A DNA stretch of 64,000 nt from Nitrospirota bacterium (GCA_015233365.1 JADFXU010000002.1:1-64000); one strand, 5' to 3'. Numbered from the stretch's first letter, positions 7,157 through 16,621 are shown. Notes: generated by a model not told the origin, from the letters alone. A program made the numbers and translations.

Positions 7157-8307
7157 CTTATAGCTTCTTCCCTTGCCCAGTTATCAGCTTCAAGGATTGC
7201 GGCTATGTCACCGGCAGGCTGCATTAAATGGGATGCCATTACTTTTTCTATTATAACAGGTATTTTATTGAAACCAATAATGCCGTCCAGGAAGGCCCTG
7301 ACTGCGATCTCATTGGACGCGTTGAGGACAGCCGGCAAAGTGCCCCCCTTCTTCAGTGCCTCATAAGCAAAAGACAGGCAAGGGAACGTGGCAGTATCCG
7401 GCCTTTGAAAGGTAAGTCCCGGCAGAGTTTCCCATGAGAGGGGTTTCAGGACAGAGCAGAGCCTTGCAGGATAAGACAGGGCATAGGCAATAGGCCCTTT
7501 CATATCAGGCTGAGAAAGCTGCGCCATATAGCTGCCGTCCGTAAACTCTATGATGGAATGAATGATACTCTGGGGGTGGACCAGTACATCTATTTTCCCG
7601 ATGGGCAGACCGAAAAGGTAATAGGCTTCGATCACTTCAAGTCCTTTGTTCATCAGTGTGGCCGAATCTATGGATATTTTCTGCCCCATACTCCAGTTCG
7701 GGTGTTTGAGTGCGCTGCCCGGCGAGACTGTTTCAAGTTCTTCCGCTGTTTTGCCGATGAATGGCCCGCCTGATGCGGTAAGGATTATTTTTTCCACAGA
7801 GGCTTTTTCGTAACCGTGCATGCACTGGAAAATAGCGCTGTGCTCGCTGTCAACCGGCAACAGTGTCGTGCCGTGGAGCCGGGCCTCAGAAAGTGCAAGG
7901 GCTCCAGCCATCACCAGGGTTTCCTTGTTTGCTATCCCCACTGTCTTGACTGCCTTTATCGCAGCAAACGTGGGCAGGAGTCCTGCTGCACCCACAATGG
8001 CCGATATCACAATATCCGCCCCGGGCATTGAGGCCGTACTGCAGATGCCGTCAACGCCGAAGCGTATTTCAGGGACAGTAGCGGAAGTTGCGCGCAGCGC
8101 CGGGGAATCGCGAAGGGCCCGATAGCTTTTTTCATCGGATACGGCAACTATTTCCGGATGGAACTGCCGTATCTGTTCCGTGAGCAGTCCGGTATTCCTG
8201 CCGGCAGTCAGGCCGACGACTTTGAAGCGGTCGGGAAACCTTGCGACCACATCGAGCGTGCTTTTTCCTATTGAACCCGTGGAACCGAGGATTACTATTC
8301 TTTTCAT
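7135..8307 (-). CDS. dxr: 1-deoxy-D-xylulose 5-phosphate reductoisomerase
   Basis: Second enzyme of the MEP isoprenoid pathway; converts DXP to MEP with NADPH. 390 residues. Visible: N-terminal NADPH fold ILGSTGSIGKSTLDV, the ANKETLVMAG segment, metal-site region PVDSEHSAIFQC, catalytic-loop TASGGPF, HPNWSMGQKISIDSATLMNKGLEVIEA and VHPQSIIHS. Starts inside the cdsA stop (ATGA overlap at 8304-8307). Its last residues (RMLNFKC) are encoded by a heptamer-repeat arm, so the natural C-terminus has been replaced or extended by repeat sequence. Confidence 0.97.
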   Translation of the reverse strand: MKRIVILGSTGSIGKSTLDVVARFPDRFKVVGLTAGRNTGLLTEQIRQFHPEIVAVSDEKSYRALRDSPALRATSATVPEIRFGVDGICSTASMPGADIVISAIVGAAGLLPTFAAIKAVKTVGIANKETLVMAGALALSEARLHGTTLLPVDSEHSAIFQCMHGYEKASVEKIILTASGGPFIGKTAEELETVSPGSALKHPNWSMGQKISIDSATLMNKGLEVIEAYYLFGLPIGKIDVLVHPQSIIHSIIEFTDGSYMAQLSQPDMKGPIAYALSYPARLCSVLKPLSWETLPGLTFQRPDTATFPCLSFAYEALKKGGTLPAVLNASNEIAVRAFLDGIIGFNKIPVIIEKVMASHLMQPAGDIAAILEADNWAREEAIRMLNFKC

Positions 8308-9113
8308 AGAAAAAGTGTCACCAGGTATAAGACAGGTCCAGCGAAGAGCGCCCCGTCTATTTTATCAAGAATTCCGCCGTGACCCGGAATGAAAGACCCC
8401 GAATCTTTAATGTTCGCATCACGCTTGAACATGGATTCTACAAGGTCTCCGGCAATTGTCACTGCACCGATGGCTCCGCCGAATATAATAAGCTCGGGGA
8501 ACCCGTTATGTTTCAGCAGCAGAGAACCGAGAATGAGCGACGCAATTATGCCTCCGGTAACCGAACCCACTGCCCCGGCAACGGTCTTGTTAGGGCTGAC
8601 TGCCGCATAGAGCTTTCTCTTTCCTATGCTTTTGCCGACGTAATAAGCCATGCTGTCGGCGGCATAAACGCAGCCGTATAAAAAAAGGATCAATTCATAT
8701 CCCTCCATTCGCAAATACCACTGTGCTATCAGCAGATTGGGAATATAGAAGACGCCCACCACAGCCGGCGCAATGTCTCTTAAGGCTGCAACCGGATCTT
8801 TTTTCATGAACAGCCTTGCCAGTGCGATCAGCATGAATGAGAGTATTAGCGAAAAAGTCTGCAAGCCCATGGCCGCGGACCGGAGGCCGGGGAAGCGCAC
8901 TACTAAAAAGGGAACACAGAGCATGCAAATGCCGCTGAAAATTCCTATTAAAGAGAGTAACCTGTCGGTTTTATACATCGAATAGAATTCGGCCTGCGCT
9001 ATGACGCTGACAACGACCAGGAGAAAAAGAAAGCAGGGGGCCGAAAGTTTTGAAATATAGAAGTAAAACAGAGGCAGAGCGATCATTGCAACAACGAGTC
9101 TTTTCAGGTGCAT
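8304..9113 (-). CDS. cdsA: Phosphatidate cytidylyltransferase
   Basis: Integral membrane enzyme making CDP-diacylglycerol from phosphatidate and CTP. About 269 residues, multiple hydrophobic helices, and the C-terminal signature region GDLVESMFKRDANIKDSGSF followed by IPGHGGILDKIDG. A longer in-frame extension to 9254 only reads back through uppS, so ATG at 9113, 4 nt after the uppS stop, is chosen. Overlaps the dxr start by 4 nt, so uppS, cdsA and dxr are translationally coupled. Confidence 0.95.
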   Translation of the reverse strand: MHLKRLVVAMIALPLFYFYISKLSAPCFLFLLVVVSVIAQAEFYSMYKTDRLLSLIGIFSGICMLCVPFLVVRFPGLRSAAMGLQTFSLILSFMLIALARLFMKKDPVAALRDIAPAVVGVFYIPNLLIAQWYLRMEGYELILFLYGCVYAADSMAYYVGKSIGKRKLYAAVSPNKTVAGAVGSVTGGIIASLILGSLLLKHNGFPELIIFGGAIGAVTIAGDLVESMFKRDANIKDSGSFIPGHGGILDKIDGALFAGPVLYLVTLFL

Positions 9114-9117
9114 GTCG

Positions 9118-9840
9118 CTAAACACCCCACTTGTCGGGCGCCTTTTCGACTTTGCCGAAGCGCCTGCTTCTTGTACGGTATTCGTGAATTGCATCGAGCA
9201 GTTCTTCTCTTGTGAAGTCCGGCCACAACGTATTCGTGAAATAGAATTCAGCATACGCCGACTGCCAGAGCAGAAAGTTGCTCAGCCGCATTTCACCACT
9301 GGTCCTTATGATCAGGTCAGGGTCGGGAATCCCGGCAGTATCAAGGAGCCCGGCAATGTAGTTTTCGGTGATGTCGTCAGGGCCGGCACCCATTGCGATC
9401 GCTTTTTTCAAGGCCCTTATTATTTCATCTCGTCCGCCGTAGCTGAGTGCGCACTGCAAAATAAGATTGCTGTTGTGCCTGGTCTCATTTTCAGCGAATT
9501 CTATAACGGTCCTGATATTTTCAGGGAGTTTCTCCCTGTTCCCGACAATCCTGAACCGGATGCCTTCCCTCATGAAGTTTTCGAACTCTTTTTGGAGAGT
9601 CGATTCGAGGAGCGTCATAATTACCGCAACCTCCTGCTCGGGCCGCATCCAGTTCTCTATGGAAAATGCATAGATAGAAAGCACCTCCACCTGTACTTCT
9701 CTGGCTGCTTCGACTATCTCATGCACCCTTTCCACGCCGCGCTTGTGGCCTTCGGACCGCGGCAACCCTCTCATCTCCGCCCATCTGCCGTTGCCGTCCA
9801 TGATGATGCCTATATGCTTAGGTATATTTCGTTCTTCCAT
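9118..9840 (-). CDS. uppS: Isoprenyl transferase (undecaprenyl diphosphate synthase)
   Basis: Cis-prenyltransferase that makes the C55 lipid carrier for peptidoglycan and O-antigen. About 240 residues with IGIIMDGNGRWA near the N-terminus, SIYAFSIENWMRP, and RTSGEMRLSNFLLWQSAYAEF near the C-terminus. ATG at 9840 has AGGA 6 nt upstream. The open frame continues 14 codons further, but these come from a heptamer-repeat arm and are unlikely to be translated. First gene of the uppS-cdsA-dxr-rseP run. Confidence 0.96.
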   Translation of the reverse strand: MEERNIPKHIGIIMDGNGRWAEMRGLPRSEGHKRGVERVHEIVEAAREVQVEVLSIYAFSIENWMRPEQEVAVIMTLLESTLQKEFENFMREGIRFRIVGNREKLPENIRTVIEFAENETRHNSNLILQCALSYGGRDEIIRALKKAIAMGAGPDDITENYIAGLLDTAGIPDPDLIIRTSGEMRLSNFLLWQSAYAEFYFTNTLWPDFTREELLDAIHEYRTRSRRFGKVEKAPDKWGV

Positions 9841-9851
9841 GTAAGTCCTAA

Positions 9852-9947
9852 GAATGTCGGATGTTGAATGCTGAATGTTCAATTGCGGAGTTCAAAGATT
9901 ATTATTCTTTCCTTAATTCAACATTCAAAATTAAACATCCAACATTT
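9852..9947. repeat. Heptamer inverted array, TGTTGAA/TGCTGAA words
   Basis: Left arm words TGTCGGA, TGTTGAA, TGCTGAA, TGTTCAA. Right arm words TTCAACA, TTCAAAA, TTAAACA, TCCAACA. About 25 nt of spacer. Lies between the VCBS-type gene and uppS. Confidence 0.85.
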
Positions 9948-9954
9948 AATATTT

Positions 9955-11673
9955 TCATCTCCCCTTCAGCGAATATATATACAGATTGGAGGAAAAGAAA
10001 GGGTCTTCCCCTTTCAATATGTTCAGAGCCCTGGCGGTGAGAGACCCTTTTGCCAGAATGACCATCCGGTCGCCTATCAGATCAAAATCGAGCAAATTCC
10101 CTCCCGCATTCTTGATAAAGTCTCTTTCCTCAATGGCGGCTCCGTTCCACCACAAGCCTTTTATCGACGTAGACCCATATCCGAGTCCGAGCACTTTTAT
10201 CGCACTAATCGAACCCAGGAGAGGTTTGCGTTTAGGCGCAAGCAGTTCATTGTTGGATACTATCAGCCTGTCTTTTACCGACCAGGTCCCGCGGCTTGCA
10301 AACAATCCGGATTCCTTACTGAACGTTATCTGTAAGCCGCCGAAGTCCTCTTTGCTCATCCACAAACGGATTCCTTTATCATTATAAACATTCAGAAAGC
10401 CTCTCTCGTCCCACGCAGCAATAGATTGTCCTCCTTCGGGCGAGATGAAGGGCTGGAAATCATAAATATTTACGCCGGCCGGCAGTTTCAGGATATCTCC
10501 TTTTCTGAACTTGTTATCGGCAAAGGTAAAAAAGTATACAGGCCCGTCATAGCCTTCTCTCCGGCTGAATGCCTGTGCAATCGCCTGATTCCCGAGTTTT
10601 CTTAAGAAGCGGTCTTCGATCTTCAACAACTGGGTGAATCTCGAATCCTGGAATTCATAGATATAGGAGACGACATCGTCGCCCTGCATGGCGGTAATAA
10701 GTATCTCATCCCGGCCGTCTTTGTTTAGATCGATAGCATCCATCCAGATAATCTCACCGCCCGGAATGGTGAACACTTCCGTTGCCTTAAGATTGACACC
10801 GGGGCGGTAAATTCTTATTTTGTTGCCATAAGCGAGCAGTATCTCCGGGTTGCCGTTGCCTTCCAGGTCACCTGCCGCAAGGCGGTCCGCTTTAAAAGGC
10901 AGATGAAAAGTCAGCAATACTTCTCCCTCTGTTGGTATAAAAAGGCCTGCCTTGAATCTCAGTTCTTTAACGCTGAGCTTGTCAGCCGAAACCATTTTTT
11001 GCGAAAAAGGTTTTTCATCGCCCACCCAAAAAAGGTCCTGTTTGAGGTCCACAATTTCGGCTGAAGTCTCGGAATGCAAGATTATTGCCGCGGCAGCTCC
11101 CTTGGCCTTCGCGTCCGCGAGAACCCTGGAAACATCATTTGTCTCGATGCCTGTATCGATGAGTTCAAAACGGTTCGTATCCCTGAGCACCTGGTAGTAA
11201 GCGTCGCCCAAAAACCAGTCGATATCGCCCTGGTAAAACAGCACTTTTATTTTAGTGGCCGGAATCTTGAGCCTGGCTCCGGCAAAATTTTCCGGGTTGC
11301 CTTTAATAACAACACCGGTTGCACCATTTTGAGCAACCGAGGTGACTTCAACGGTTCCGATAGGGAGATCAATATTGCCGAGAGGTTCTTTAGTAACCGG
11401 ATGATAAAACTCTGCTCCTTCTTTAGACGCAGTGAGCCGCATGCCTTTTTTTAAAGATACTTGAGGTCCGGGCTCGATTTTTACCGAGTTGCCTTCAACA
11501 GAAGTAATTGTCCCTGCCACGCGGGCGAAATAAGAGAGGGTCTCCTCCTTCAGTTGCTTAAGAGCGGTCTCTGCGTCGTTTTCCAGGGCATTTTTCTGCG
11601 TAAAACCGGGCTGCGCAAAAAAAAGCAAAGATAAGAGTGAGGCAAGCGCAGCAATTCCTGCTTTTTGGAGCAT
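9955..11673 (-). CDS. Secreted FG-GAP/VCBS-type repeat protein, FlgT-like N-region
   Basis: About 572 residues after choosing ATG at 11673, which has GGAGGAT about 8 nt upstream. A signal peptide (LASLLSLLFFAQPGFTQ) precedes a beta-rich domain with the SLKKGMRL and GTVEVTSV pattern seen in FlgT-like C-domains. Then come integrin-like FG-GAP/VCBS motifs with calcium-loop spacing (AAGDLEGNGNPEILLA, DAIDLNKDGRDEILIT). A beta-propeller in the periplasm or at the outer membrane is likely. Function not known. It is preceded by a long heptamer array that separates it from the divergent bamD. Confidence 0.7.
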   Translation of the reverse strand: MLQKAGIAALASLLSLLFFAQPGFTQKNALENDAETALKQLKEETLSYFARVAGTITSVEGNSVKIEPGPQVSLKKGMRLTASKEGAEFYHPVTKEPLGNIDLPIGTVEVTSVAQNGATGVVIKGNPENFAGARLKIPATKIKVLFYQGDIDWFLGDAYYQVLRDTNRFELIDTGIETNDVSRVLADAKAKGAAAAIILHSETSAEIVDLKQDLFWVGDEKPFSQKMVSADKLSVKELRFKAGLFIPTEGEVLLTFHLPFKADRLAAGDLEGNGNPEILLAYGNKIRIYRPGVNLKATEVFTIPGGEIIWMDAIDLNKDGRDEILITAMQGDDVVSYIYEFQDSRFTQLLKIEDRFLRKLGNQAIAQAFSRREGYDGPVYFFTFADNKFRKGDILKLPAGVNIYDFQPFISPEGGQSIAAWDERGFLNVYNDKGIRLWMSKEDFGGLQITFSKESGLFASRGTWSVKDRLIVSNNELLAPKRKPLLGSISAIKVLGLGYGSTSIKGLWWNGAAIEERDFIKNAGGNLLDFDLIGDRMVILAKGSLTARALNILKGEDPFFSSNLYIYSLKGR

Positions 11674-11758
11674 TGAATTAATCCTCCGAATTTTAACTGG
11701 ATTGCGATAAGAAATGCTTCTTTCATCGAGCATTGGATATGAAACAGTTTAAAATATG

Positions 11759-11903
11759 GAAAAGGCAAAAGGCAAATGGCAAAAAGGCCAAAACCGGCTA
11801 AAGGCTGAGGGCTAAAGGTCAAAAAAAGAAAAAACAACTGCTGGTAAAATAAAAAATCTGTCGTTGTCTTTGCCTTTAGTCTTTTGCCTTTTGCCGGTTT
11901 TTT
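11759..11903. repeat. Heptamer inverted array, GGCAAAA/GGCTAAA words
   Basis: A long left arm (11759-11827) of GGCAAAA, GGCAAAT, GGCTAAA, GGCTGAG and GGTCAAA words. The right arm (11866-11903) has TTTGCCT, TTAGTCT, TTTGCCT, TTTGCCG. It lies between divergent genes, so it cannot be a simple terminator here. Confidence 0.85.
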
Positions 11904-11920
11904 ATGTTTTAATATTAACA

Positions 11921-12676
11921 ATGAAAAAAATCAGGATGTTGGCAGGTTTTGTGCTTTTAGCCGTATTTTTTGCGGTGCTTGGCGGATGCGGCGGGAAGCA
12001 GGTCAAGAAGGATGAAGATTTTGATGCCGAGAAGTTTCTTGCCAAGGCCGGCAATCTCGTTGATGAAAGGAATTACGATGATGCACGGAAGGTGCTTCTC
12101 GAGGTAAAGAACAGGGACACTACGAAGAAGTATGCTCCCATTGCACAATTGAGGATTGCCGACTCCTATATTAAAGACGGTGATTTCGAGCATGGCATAG
12201 AGGAATATAAAAAATTTCTTGAACTGTATCCGGACAATCCGAAGGCGTCATATGTTCAGTACCAGATTGCAATGGCTTACTTCCAGCAGATCGAAGGAGT
12301 CGACCGGGGGCTTGGCGCTGCGCGGAGTGCGCTGAAGGAATTAGACCGTCTGAAAGAGCTGTATCCGCGAAATCCTTATCGGGAGATCATAACACTCAGG
12401 GCGGAGAAATGCAGGGACATTATTGCTGAAGGCGAATTTTATGTTGGAGAATTCTACTACAAAAAGGAATCATATCAAGCTGCGATAGTCAGGCTTGAGG
12501 CCCTGCTCAAGCAGTTCCCGGATTATAAAGGCAACGATCGGACATTGCTGCTCCTCGGAAAATCATATAAAGCTCTTAAGATGACAGACAAGGCCAGGGA
12601 GTTTTTTCAAACACTTATAGATCAATATCCGTCAAGTCAGTTTGTCAAAGAAGCCAAAAAGGGCGCTCAAGGTTAG
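11921..12676 (+). CDS. bamD: Outer-membrane assembly lipoprotein BamD-like (TPR)
   Basis: BamD is the essential TPR lipoprotein of the BAM complex that inserts outer-membrane proteins. About 251 residues. The lipobox LGGC at about residue 21 follows a short hydrophobic signal. TPR-like units then repeat (for example SYIKDGDFEHGIEEYKKFLE, YPDNPKASYVQYQIAMAYF and LGKSYKALKMTDKAREFFQ). ATG at 11921 is chosen; the longer frame starts within a heptamer arm. The start of the next gene lies 7 nt past the stop. YbgF/CpoB-like TPR proteins are the main alternative. Confidence 0.85.
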   Translation: MKKIRMLAGFVLLAVFFAVLGGCGGKQVKKDEDFDAEKFLAKAGNLVDERNYDDARKVLLEVKNRDTTKKYAPIAQLRIADSYIKDGDFEHGIEEYKKFLELYPDNPKASYVQYQIAMAYFQQIEGVDRGLGAARSALKELDRLKELYPRNPYREIITLRAEKCRDIIAEGEFYVGEFYYKKESYQAAIVRLEALLKQFPDYKGNDRTLLLLGKSYKALKMTDKAREFFQTLIDQYPSSQFVKEAKKGAQG

Positions 12677-12683
12677 CAGTACC

Positions 12684-13319
12684 GTGAATTATCATTACTA
12701 TCCCGCCTTTATGGACCTTAGAGGCAAAAATTGTGTTGTTATCGGCGGTGGAAAAATAGCTGAAAGAAAAGTCTTGTCTCTGCTTCGTTGCGGTGCAAAC
12801 GTTACGGTTATAAGTCCTTTTGTAACCGTGGTGCTTGCTGAATATAGCGGAAGAAGACGGATAAGGCATATAAAAAGAAACTACAGAAAAGGTGACCTTG
12901 GAGAGGCCTTTCTCGTTATTGCCGCCACGTCCGACGAAGAGGTGAACCGTGAAGTTTCCCTTGAGGCCCCGTGCCTTTTGAATGTAGTTGATGCGCCTGA
13001 GCTGGCCAACTTTATTGTGCCGTCAGTCGTGAAAAGAGGACCGCTGGCATTTGCCGTGTCAACGTCGGGTGCGAGCCCTGCGTTGGCAAAAAGTATCAGA
13101 AAGGAGTTGGAACTGCTGTATGATAAGGAGTTCGGTATCTTTGTCGATTTTCTGGGCAGACAACGAAAAAATGTATTAAGAGGTATTGCCGACGAGCAGA
13201 CGAGAAAACGAATCATAAAACAGATCTCCGGACCCGGGATAATCAAAAAATTAAGAAAAGAAGGACTGGAGAAGACAAAGAACAGCATTTTGAAAAGGAT
13301 AAAAGAGGCAAAAGGCTGA
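12684..13319 (+). CDS. Precorrin-2 dehydrogenase / sirohydrochlorin ferrochelatase type
   Basis: NAD-dependent enzyme converting precorrin-2 to sirohydrochlorin on the way to siroheme (Met8p/CysG-N family). About 211 residues with YPAFMDLRGKNCVVIGGGKIAERK as N-terminal Rossmann motif (shown here in family terms), SGASPALAKSIRKELE, and a helical C-terminus. GTG at 12684 fits the family start (xYxYPxFxDL) and avoids a 35-nt overlap with bamD. The stop is formed within a GGCAAAA-type word. No cysG-A or hem genes are adjacent. Confidence 0.9.
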   Translation: MNYHYYPAFMDLRGKNCVVIGGGKIAERKVLSLLRCGANVTVISPFVTVVLAEYSGRRRIRHIKRNYRKGDLGEAFLVIAATSDEEVNREVSLEAPCLLNVVDAPELANFIVPSVVKRGPLAFAVSTSGASPALAKSIRKELELLYDKEFGIFVDFLGRQRKNVLRGIADEQTRKRIIKQISGPGIIKKLRKEGLEKTKNSILKRIKEAKG

Positions 13320-13384
13320 CAGACTGCGAGGGAATGACGACTTGTTTACGAGTGTCAGTTTTTATTTTAGTTTGGCCTTTAGCC
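13307..13384. repeat. Weak heptamer pair (GGCAAAAGGC / GGCCTTTAGCC)
   Basis: A short GGCAAAAGGCTGA stretch at the end of the precorrin-2 dehydrogenase gene and a partly complementary TTTGGCCTTTAGCC before the next gene. Probably a degraded member of the heptamer family. The pairing is short. Confidence 0.45.
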
Positions 13385-13410
13385 ATGTTTTTAATAATTA
13401 GGAGATGGCT

Positions 13411-14334
13411 ATGTTGAATGTCGGTGTTATAGGCGTCGGGTATCTCGGGCAGCACCATGCCCGCATTTATGCCGAACTTGATGATGTCAGGATGGTTGCT
13501 GTAGCTGATACGGACAAAGTGCGTGCCGGCGAGATTGCAAAAAAATACGGCTGTGAAGCGTTTACTGATTACCGTGAACTTCTTGACGAAGTGGACGCAG
13601 TGAGCGTAGTCACCCCGACGACTTTCCACTATGACATAGCTATGGATTGTATCCGGGCGGGCAAGGATATACTGATTGAAAAACCCATTACTGCCACAAC
13701 AGAGGAAGCGGACCGGCTTATTACGGCTTCGGAAGCGGCAGGCACCCTTATCCAGGTGGGCCATCTGGAGCAGTTTAATCCGGTTGTGCCGGCCTTATAC
13801 CCTTTGCTCAATTCGCCCGGATTTATTGAGGCGGAGCGGCTGTCCCCATTTCAGGGCAGGGGGATTGACGTAGACATCACTCTTGACCTTATGATCCATG
13901 ACATTGATGTCGTGCTTTCCATAATGGACGGAAACCCCTTGAGTGATATTAAAGCGGCGGGCGCAAAAGTATTGACCGATACTATCGATGTTGCAAAGGT
14001 GTGGCTGGAGTTTGCCGATGGCGCCAGTGCATTGCTTGCCGCAAGCAGGGTGGCATCCGATAAATCGAGAAAGCTCACCATTTACCAGGAAGATTCATAT
14101 CTGGTCATGGATTACCAGCGGATGGAAATAACAAAATTCTTCAGGCACGGAGACAGGATTGTCAGCCATGCGATTCAGGTTGACAGAAAGGAGCCGCTTA
14201 AGGAGGAACTGAAGGACTTTGTGAAATGCGTCGGCAGCAGAAACAGGCCGGCTGTATGCGCCATAAAGGGACGTAATGCATTAAGGGTTGCTCTTCAGGC
14301 AGGGGCAAAGATTAAACAGGGGTGGCAAAAGTGA
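13411..14334 (+). CDS. gnnA: Gfo/Idh/MocA oxidoreductase, GnnA-like (lipid A diaminosugar)
   Basis: About 307 residues. N-terminal NAD fold VGVIGVGYLGQHHARIY, then EKPITATTEEADRL, the catalytic-site region typical of Gfo/Idh/MocA enzymes. ATG at 13411 has AGGAG 6 nt upstream. It overlaps the next gene as TGATG, and lpxB, waaA and lpxK follow. In known systems GnnA oxidises UDP-GlcNAc at C3 and GnnB transaminates it, giving UDP-GlcNAc3N for amide-linked lipid A. The gnnA role is inferred from this context; WlbA-type sugar dehydrogenase is the alternative. Confidence 0.78.
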   Translation: MLNVGVIGVGYLGQHHARIYAELDDVRMVAVADTDKVRAGEIAKKYGCEAFTDYRELLDEVDAVSVVTPTTFHYDIAMDCIRAGKDILIEKPITATTEEADRLITASEAAGTLIQVGHLEQFNPVVPALYPLLNSPGFIEAERLSPFQGRGIDVDITLDLMIHDIDVVLSIMDGNPLSDIKAAGAKVLTDTIDVAKVWLEFADGASALLAASRVASDKSRKLTIYQEDSYLVMDYQRMEITKFFRHGDRIVSHAIQVDRKEPLKEELKDFVKCVGSRNRPAVCAIKGRNALRVALQAGAKIKQGWQK

Positions 14335-15431
14335 TGAAACCTATGATCGACTTAAAGAAACAATACGCGGAAATTAAAGATGAGATACTACATGTCGTCA
14401 ATGAAATACTGGAAAGCTCGCAGTACGTTCTCGGCAAAAGAGTTTCGGATCTCGAGACGGGAATCAGGGACTATCATGGCGTAAGGGAGGCTATCGGCGT
14501 CGCTTCGGGGACCGATGCCCTTCACCTGGCAATTAAGTCTCTCGGCATCGGGACAGGAGACGAGGTCATAACGAGTCCCTTCACCTTTTTTGCCACTGTT
14601 GAGGCCATTTTATATACCGGGGCCAAGCCGGTTTTCGTCGATATCGATCCTGATACATACAATGTTGACCCCCTGCTGCTGGAGAAAAAAATAACAAAAC
14701 ATACAAAGGCAATACTTCCGGTACATATCTTCGGCCATCCTGCGGATATGGAAAAGATCATGGATATCGCGGCGGCGAATAGCCTGAAGGTAGTGGAAGA
14801 TTGCGCGCAGTCTTTCGGAGCATCGTTGCACGGGAAGAAAACCGGGAGCTTCGGCGATGCCGGATGTTTCAGTTTCTACCCGAGTAAAAATCTGGGCGCC
14901 TGTGGCGACGGTGGGATGGTTGTCCTTAATAACCAGGACATTGCCGATGCAATTAAGATGTTGAGGAACCACGGTTCCAGAGGGGGGTACCGGCATGAAT
15001 GTATAGGCTACAACAGCAGGCTTGATGAAATACAGGCCGGGATCCTTCAGGTCAAATTCAGGAAGATCGATGAATACAACGGCAGGAGACGCGAGAACGC
15101 GCATATGTATAACCGGCTGCTCGCGGACAGCGTTGTCTGCCCCGTGGAACTGCCTGGCGCAGTTCATGTCTACCACCAGTATACGATCAGGAGTCCCAGG
15201 AGAGATCATATTCAGCAGAAGCTGAAGGAACAGGGAATCCCGTCGGTTGTCTATTATCCCATTCCTCTGCATTTGCAGAAGGCCATGGAATATCTGGGTC
15301 ACCGTGAAGGAAGTTTCCCCATGGCGGAGCGGGTGTCAAAGGAAGTGCTCTCGCTGCCGATGTATCCGGAGCTTGAGGCTGCGGACATACACTGCGTGGC
15401 AGACGCGATCCGGGCATGCTTGAAAGAGTGA
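14334..15431 (+). CDS. gnnB: DegT/DnrJ/EryC1 aminotransferase, GnnB-like
   Basis: PLP-dependent sugar aminotransferase of about 365 residues. Visible: GTDALHLAIKSLGIG near the N-terminus, VPVHIFGH-type segment (LPVHIFGHPADM), EDCAQSFGA, and FSFYPSKNLGACGDGG, whose lysine is the PLP-binding residue. RNHGSRGGYRHECIGYNSRLDE follows, as in the family. ATG at 14334 shares bases with the upstream stop, and its 3' end overlaps lpxB. Paired with the GnnA-like gene it should make the 3-amino UDP-sugar used by LpxA. Substrate is inferred from context. Confidence 0.8.
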   Translation: MKPMIDLKKQYAEIKDEILHVVNEILESSQYVLGKRVSDLETGIRDYHGVREAIGVASGTDALHLAIKSLGIGTGDEVITSPFTFFATVEAILYTGAKPVFVDIDPDTYNVDPLLLEKKITKHTKAILPVHIFGHPADMEKIMDIAAANSLKVVEDCAQSFGASLHGKKTGSFGDAGCFSFYPSKNLGACGDGGMVVLNNQDIADAIKMLRNHGSRGGYRHECIGYNSRLDEIQAGILQVKFRKIDEYNGRRRENAHMYNRLLADSVVCPVELPGAVHVYHQYTIRSPRRDHIQQKLKEQGIPSVVYYPIPLHLQKAMEYLGHREGSFPMAERVSKEVLSLPMYPELEAADIHCVADAIRACLKE

Positions 15432-16603
15432 TGATTATCGCCGGTGAGAGTTCCGGAGAACTATACGGCGCTCTCCTTTCCGGAGTACTCAGGTCACGCA
15501 ACCCGGAGCTTCGCATTGCCGGTGTCGGCGGAGACAGAATGAAGTCGGCGGGCGTGGAACTCATATCGGAGATAGCCAGTTCTTTCGGCCTCATCGAGGC
15601 CGTCAGGACATTCGGGAAAATCAGACAGACGTTCAAAAAAATAGTTGCCTTTTTTACTTCCTTTGCTCCCCAGGTTGTCGTTCTGATAGATTATCCGGAT
15701 TTCAACATCCCTGTTGCGCGGGAAGCTAAAAAACATGGTATAAAGGTGTTCTATTATGTGAGTCCCCAGGTTTGGGCCTGGAGAACGAAGAGGGTTGCCA
15801 CTATAGCGAAACTGGTCGATGCAATGGCCCTTATACTGCCTTTCGAGAATGATCTGTACAGCAGAGCGGGTGTTCACTGCAAGTTTGTCGGCCACCCCAT
15901 AATGGACGAAATAGCGGAAGTGACACGCAATACTGATAATTCCCTTCTCTCAATCAAAACAGAGCTTGGTCTCCAACCTGACAGGCCGGTTGTAGTGCTG
16001 ATGCCGGGCAGCAGGCCTCACGAGGTGCAAAAACTCCTGCCTGTAATGGCCGGTGCTGCTGCCGCTCTCAAAGAGCGCTCCCCTGAATATCAGTTTGTGC
16101 TTCCGGTTGCGTCTAACCTTGGCAGCGATGCCCTGGCAATCATGCATAAGGAGTTGGGGAAATTCGCGCATCTTTCTCCGGTTACGACGACCCAGTCCAT
16201 CAAGGCGCTTCTTTCAGCGGACTACGCTGTCATTGCCTCCGGCACAGCCACTCTGCAGGCGGCCCTTTTGGGAGTGCCCATGGTAGTACTCTATAAACTT
16301 TCCCCGTTCACTTATTTCGTGGGCCGGCTTGTTGTAAAAGTGAATCATGTCTCCCTCGTGAATATTCTGCTCGATAAATCTGTTCAGGGTGATTCGGGAC
16401 TCAGAATCAGGGAACTGCTGCAGGGCCAGGCAAATAAAAAAAATGTAACGGAGGAGCTTTTCCGTATATCCGGCGATCACGAATACAGGAATGCCATGAT
16501 TTCACAAATGGGAAAGGTGCGATCACTCTTTCTGAACCGGAATGCATCGCTGAGCGTTGCTGAAATGGTTGAAAATCTGCAAGCCGGCGAGCTGGCAAGC
16601 TAG
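15416..16603 (+). CDS. lpxB: Lipid-A-disaccharide synthase
   Basis: Membrane-associated GT19 glycosyltransferase joining UDP-diacyl-hexosamine and lipid X into the lipid A disaccharide. 395 residues with MIIAGESSGELYG at the N-terminus (family usually GEASGD), IDYPDFN, YVSPQVWAWR, VGHPIMDE, LMPGSRPHEV and ASGTATLQAAL. ATG at 15416 is preferred to ATG 15431 because the first beta-strand (ERVMIIAGE) would otherwise be lost. Overlaps the aminotransferase by 16 nt. Confidence 0.96.
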   Translation: MLERVMIIAGESSGELYGALLSGVLRSRNPELRIAGVGGDRMKSAGVELISEIASSFGLIEAVRTFGKIRQTFKKIVAFFTSFAPQVVVLIDYPDFNIPVAREAKKHGIKVFYYVSPQVWAWRTKRVATIAKLVDAMALILPFENDLYSRAGVHCKFVGHPIMDEIAEVTRNTDNSLLSIKTELGLQPDRPVVVLMPGSRPHEVQKLLPVMAGAAAALKERSPEYQFVLPVASNLGSDALAIMHKELGKFAHLSPVTTTQSIKALLSADYAVIASGTATLQAALLGVPMVVLYKLSPFTYFVGRLVVKVNHVSLVNILLDKSVQGDSGLRIRELLQGQANKKNVTEELFRISGDHEYRNAMISQMGKVRSLFLNRNASLSVAEMVENLQAGELAS

Positions 16604-16621
16604 TCGGGGGAGCGGACTATA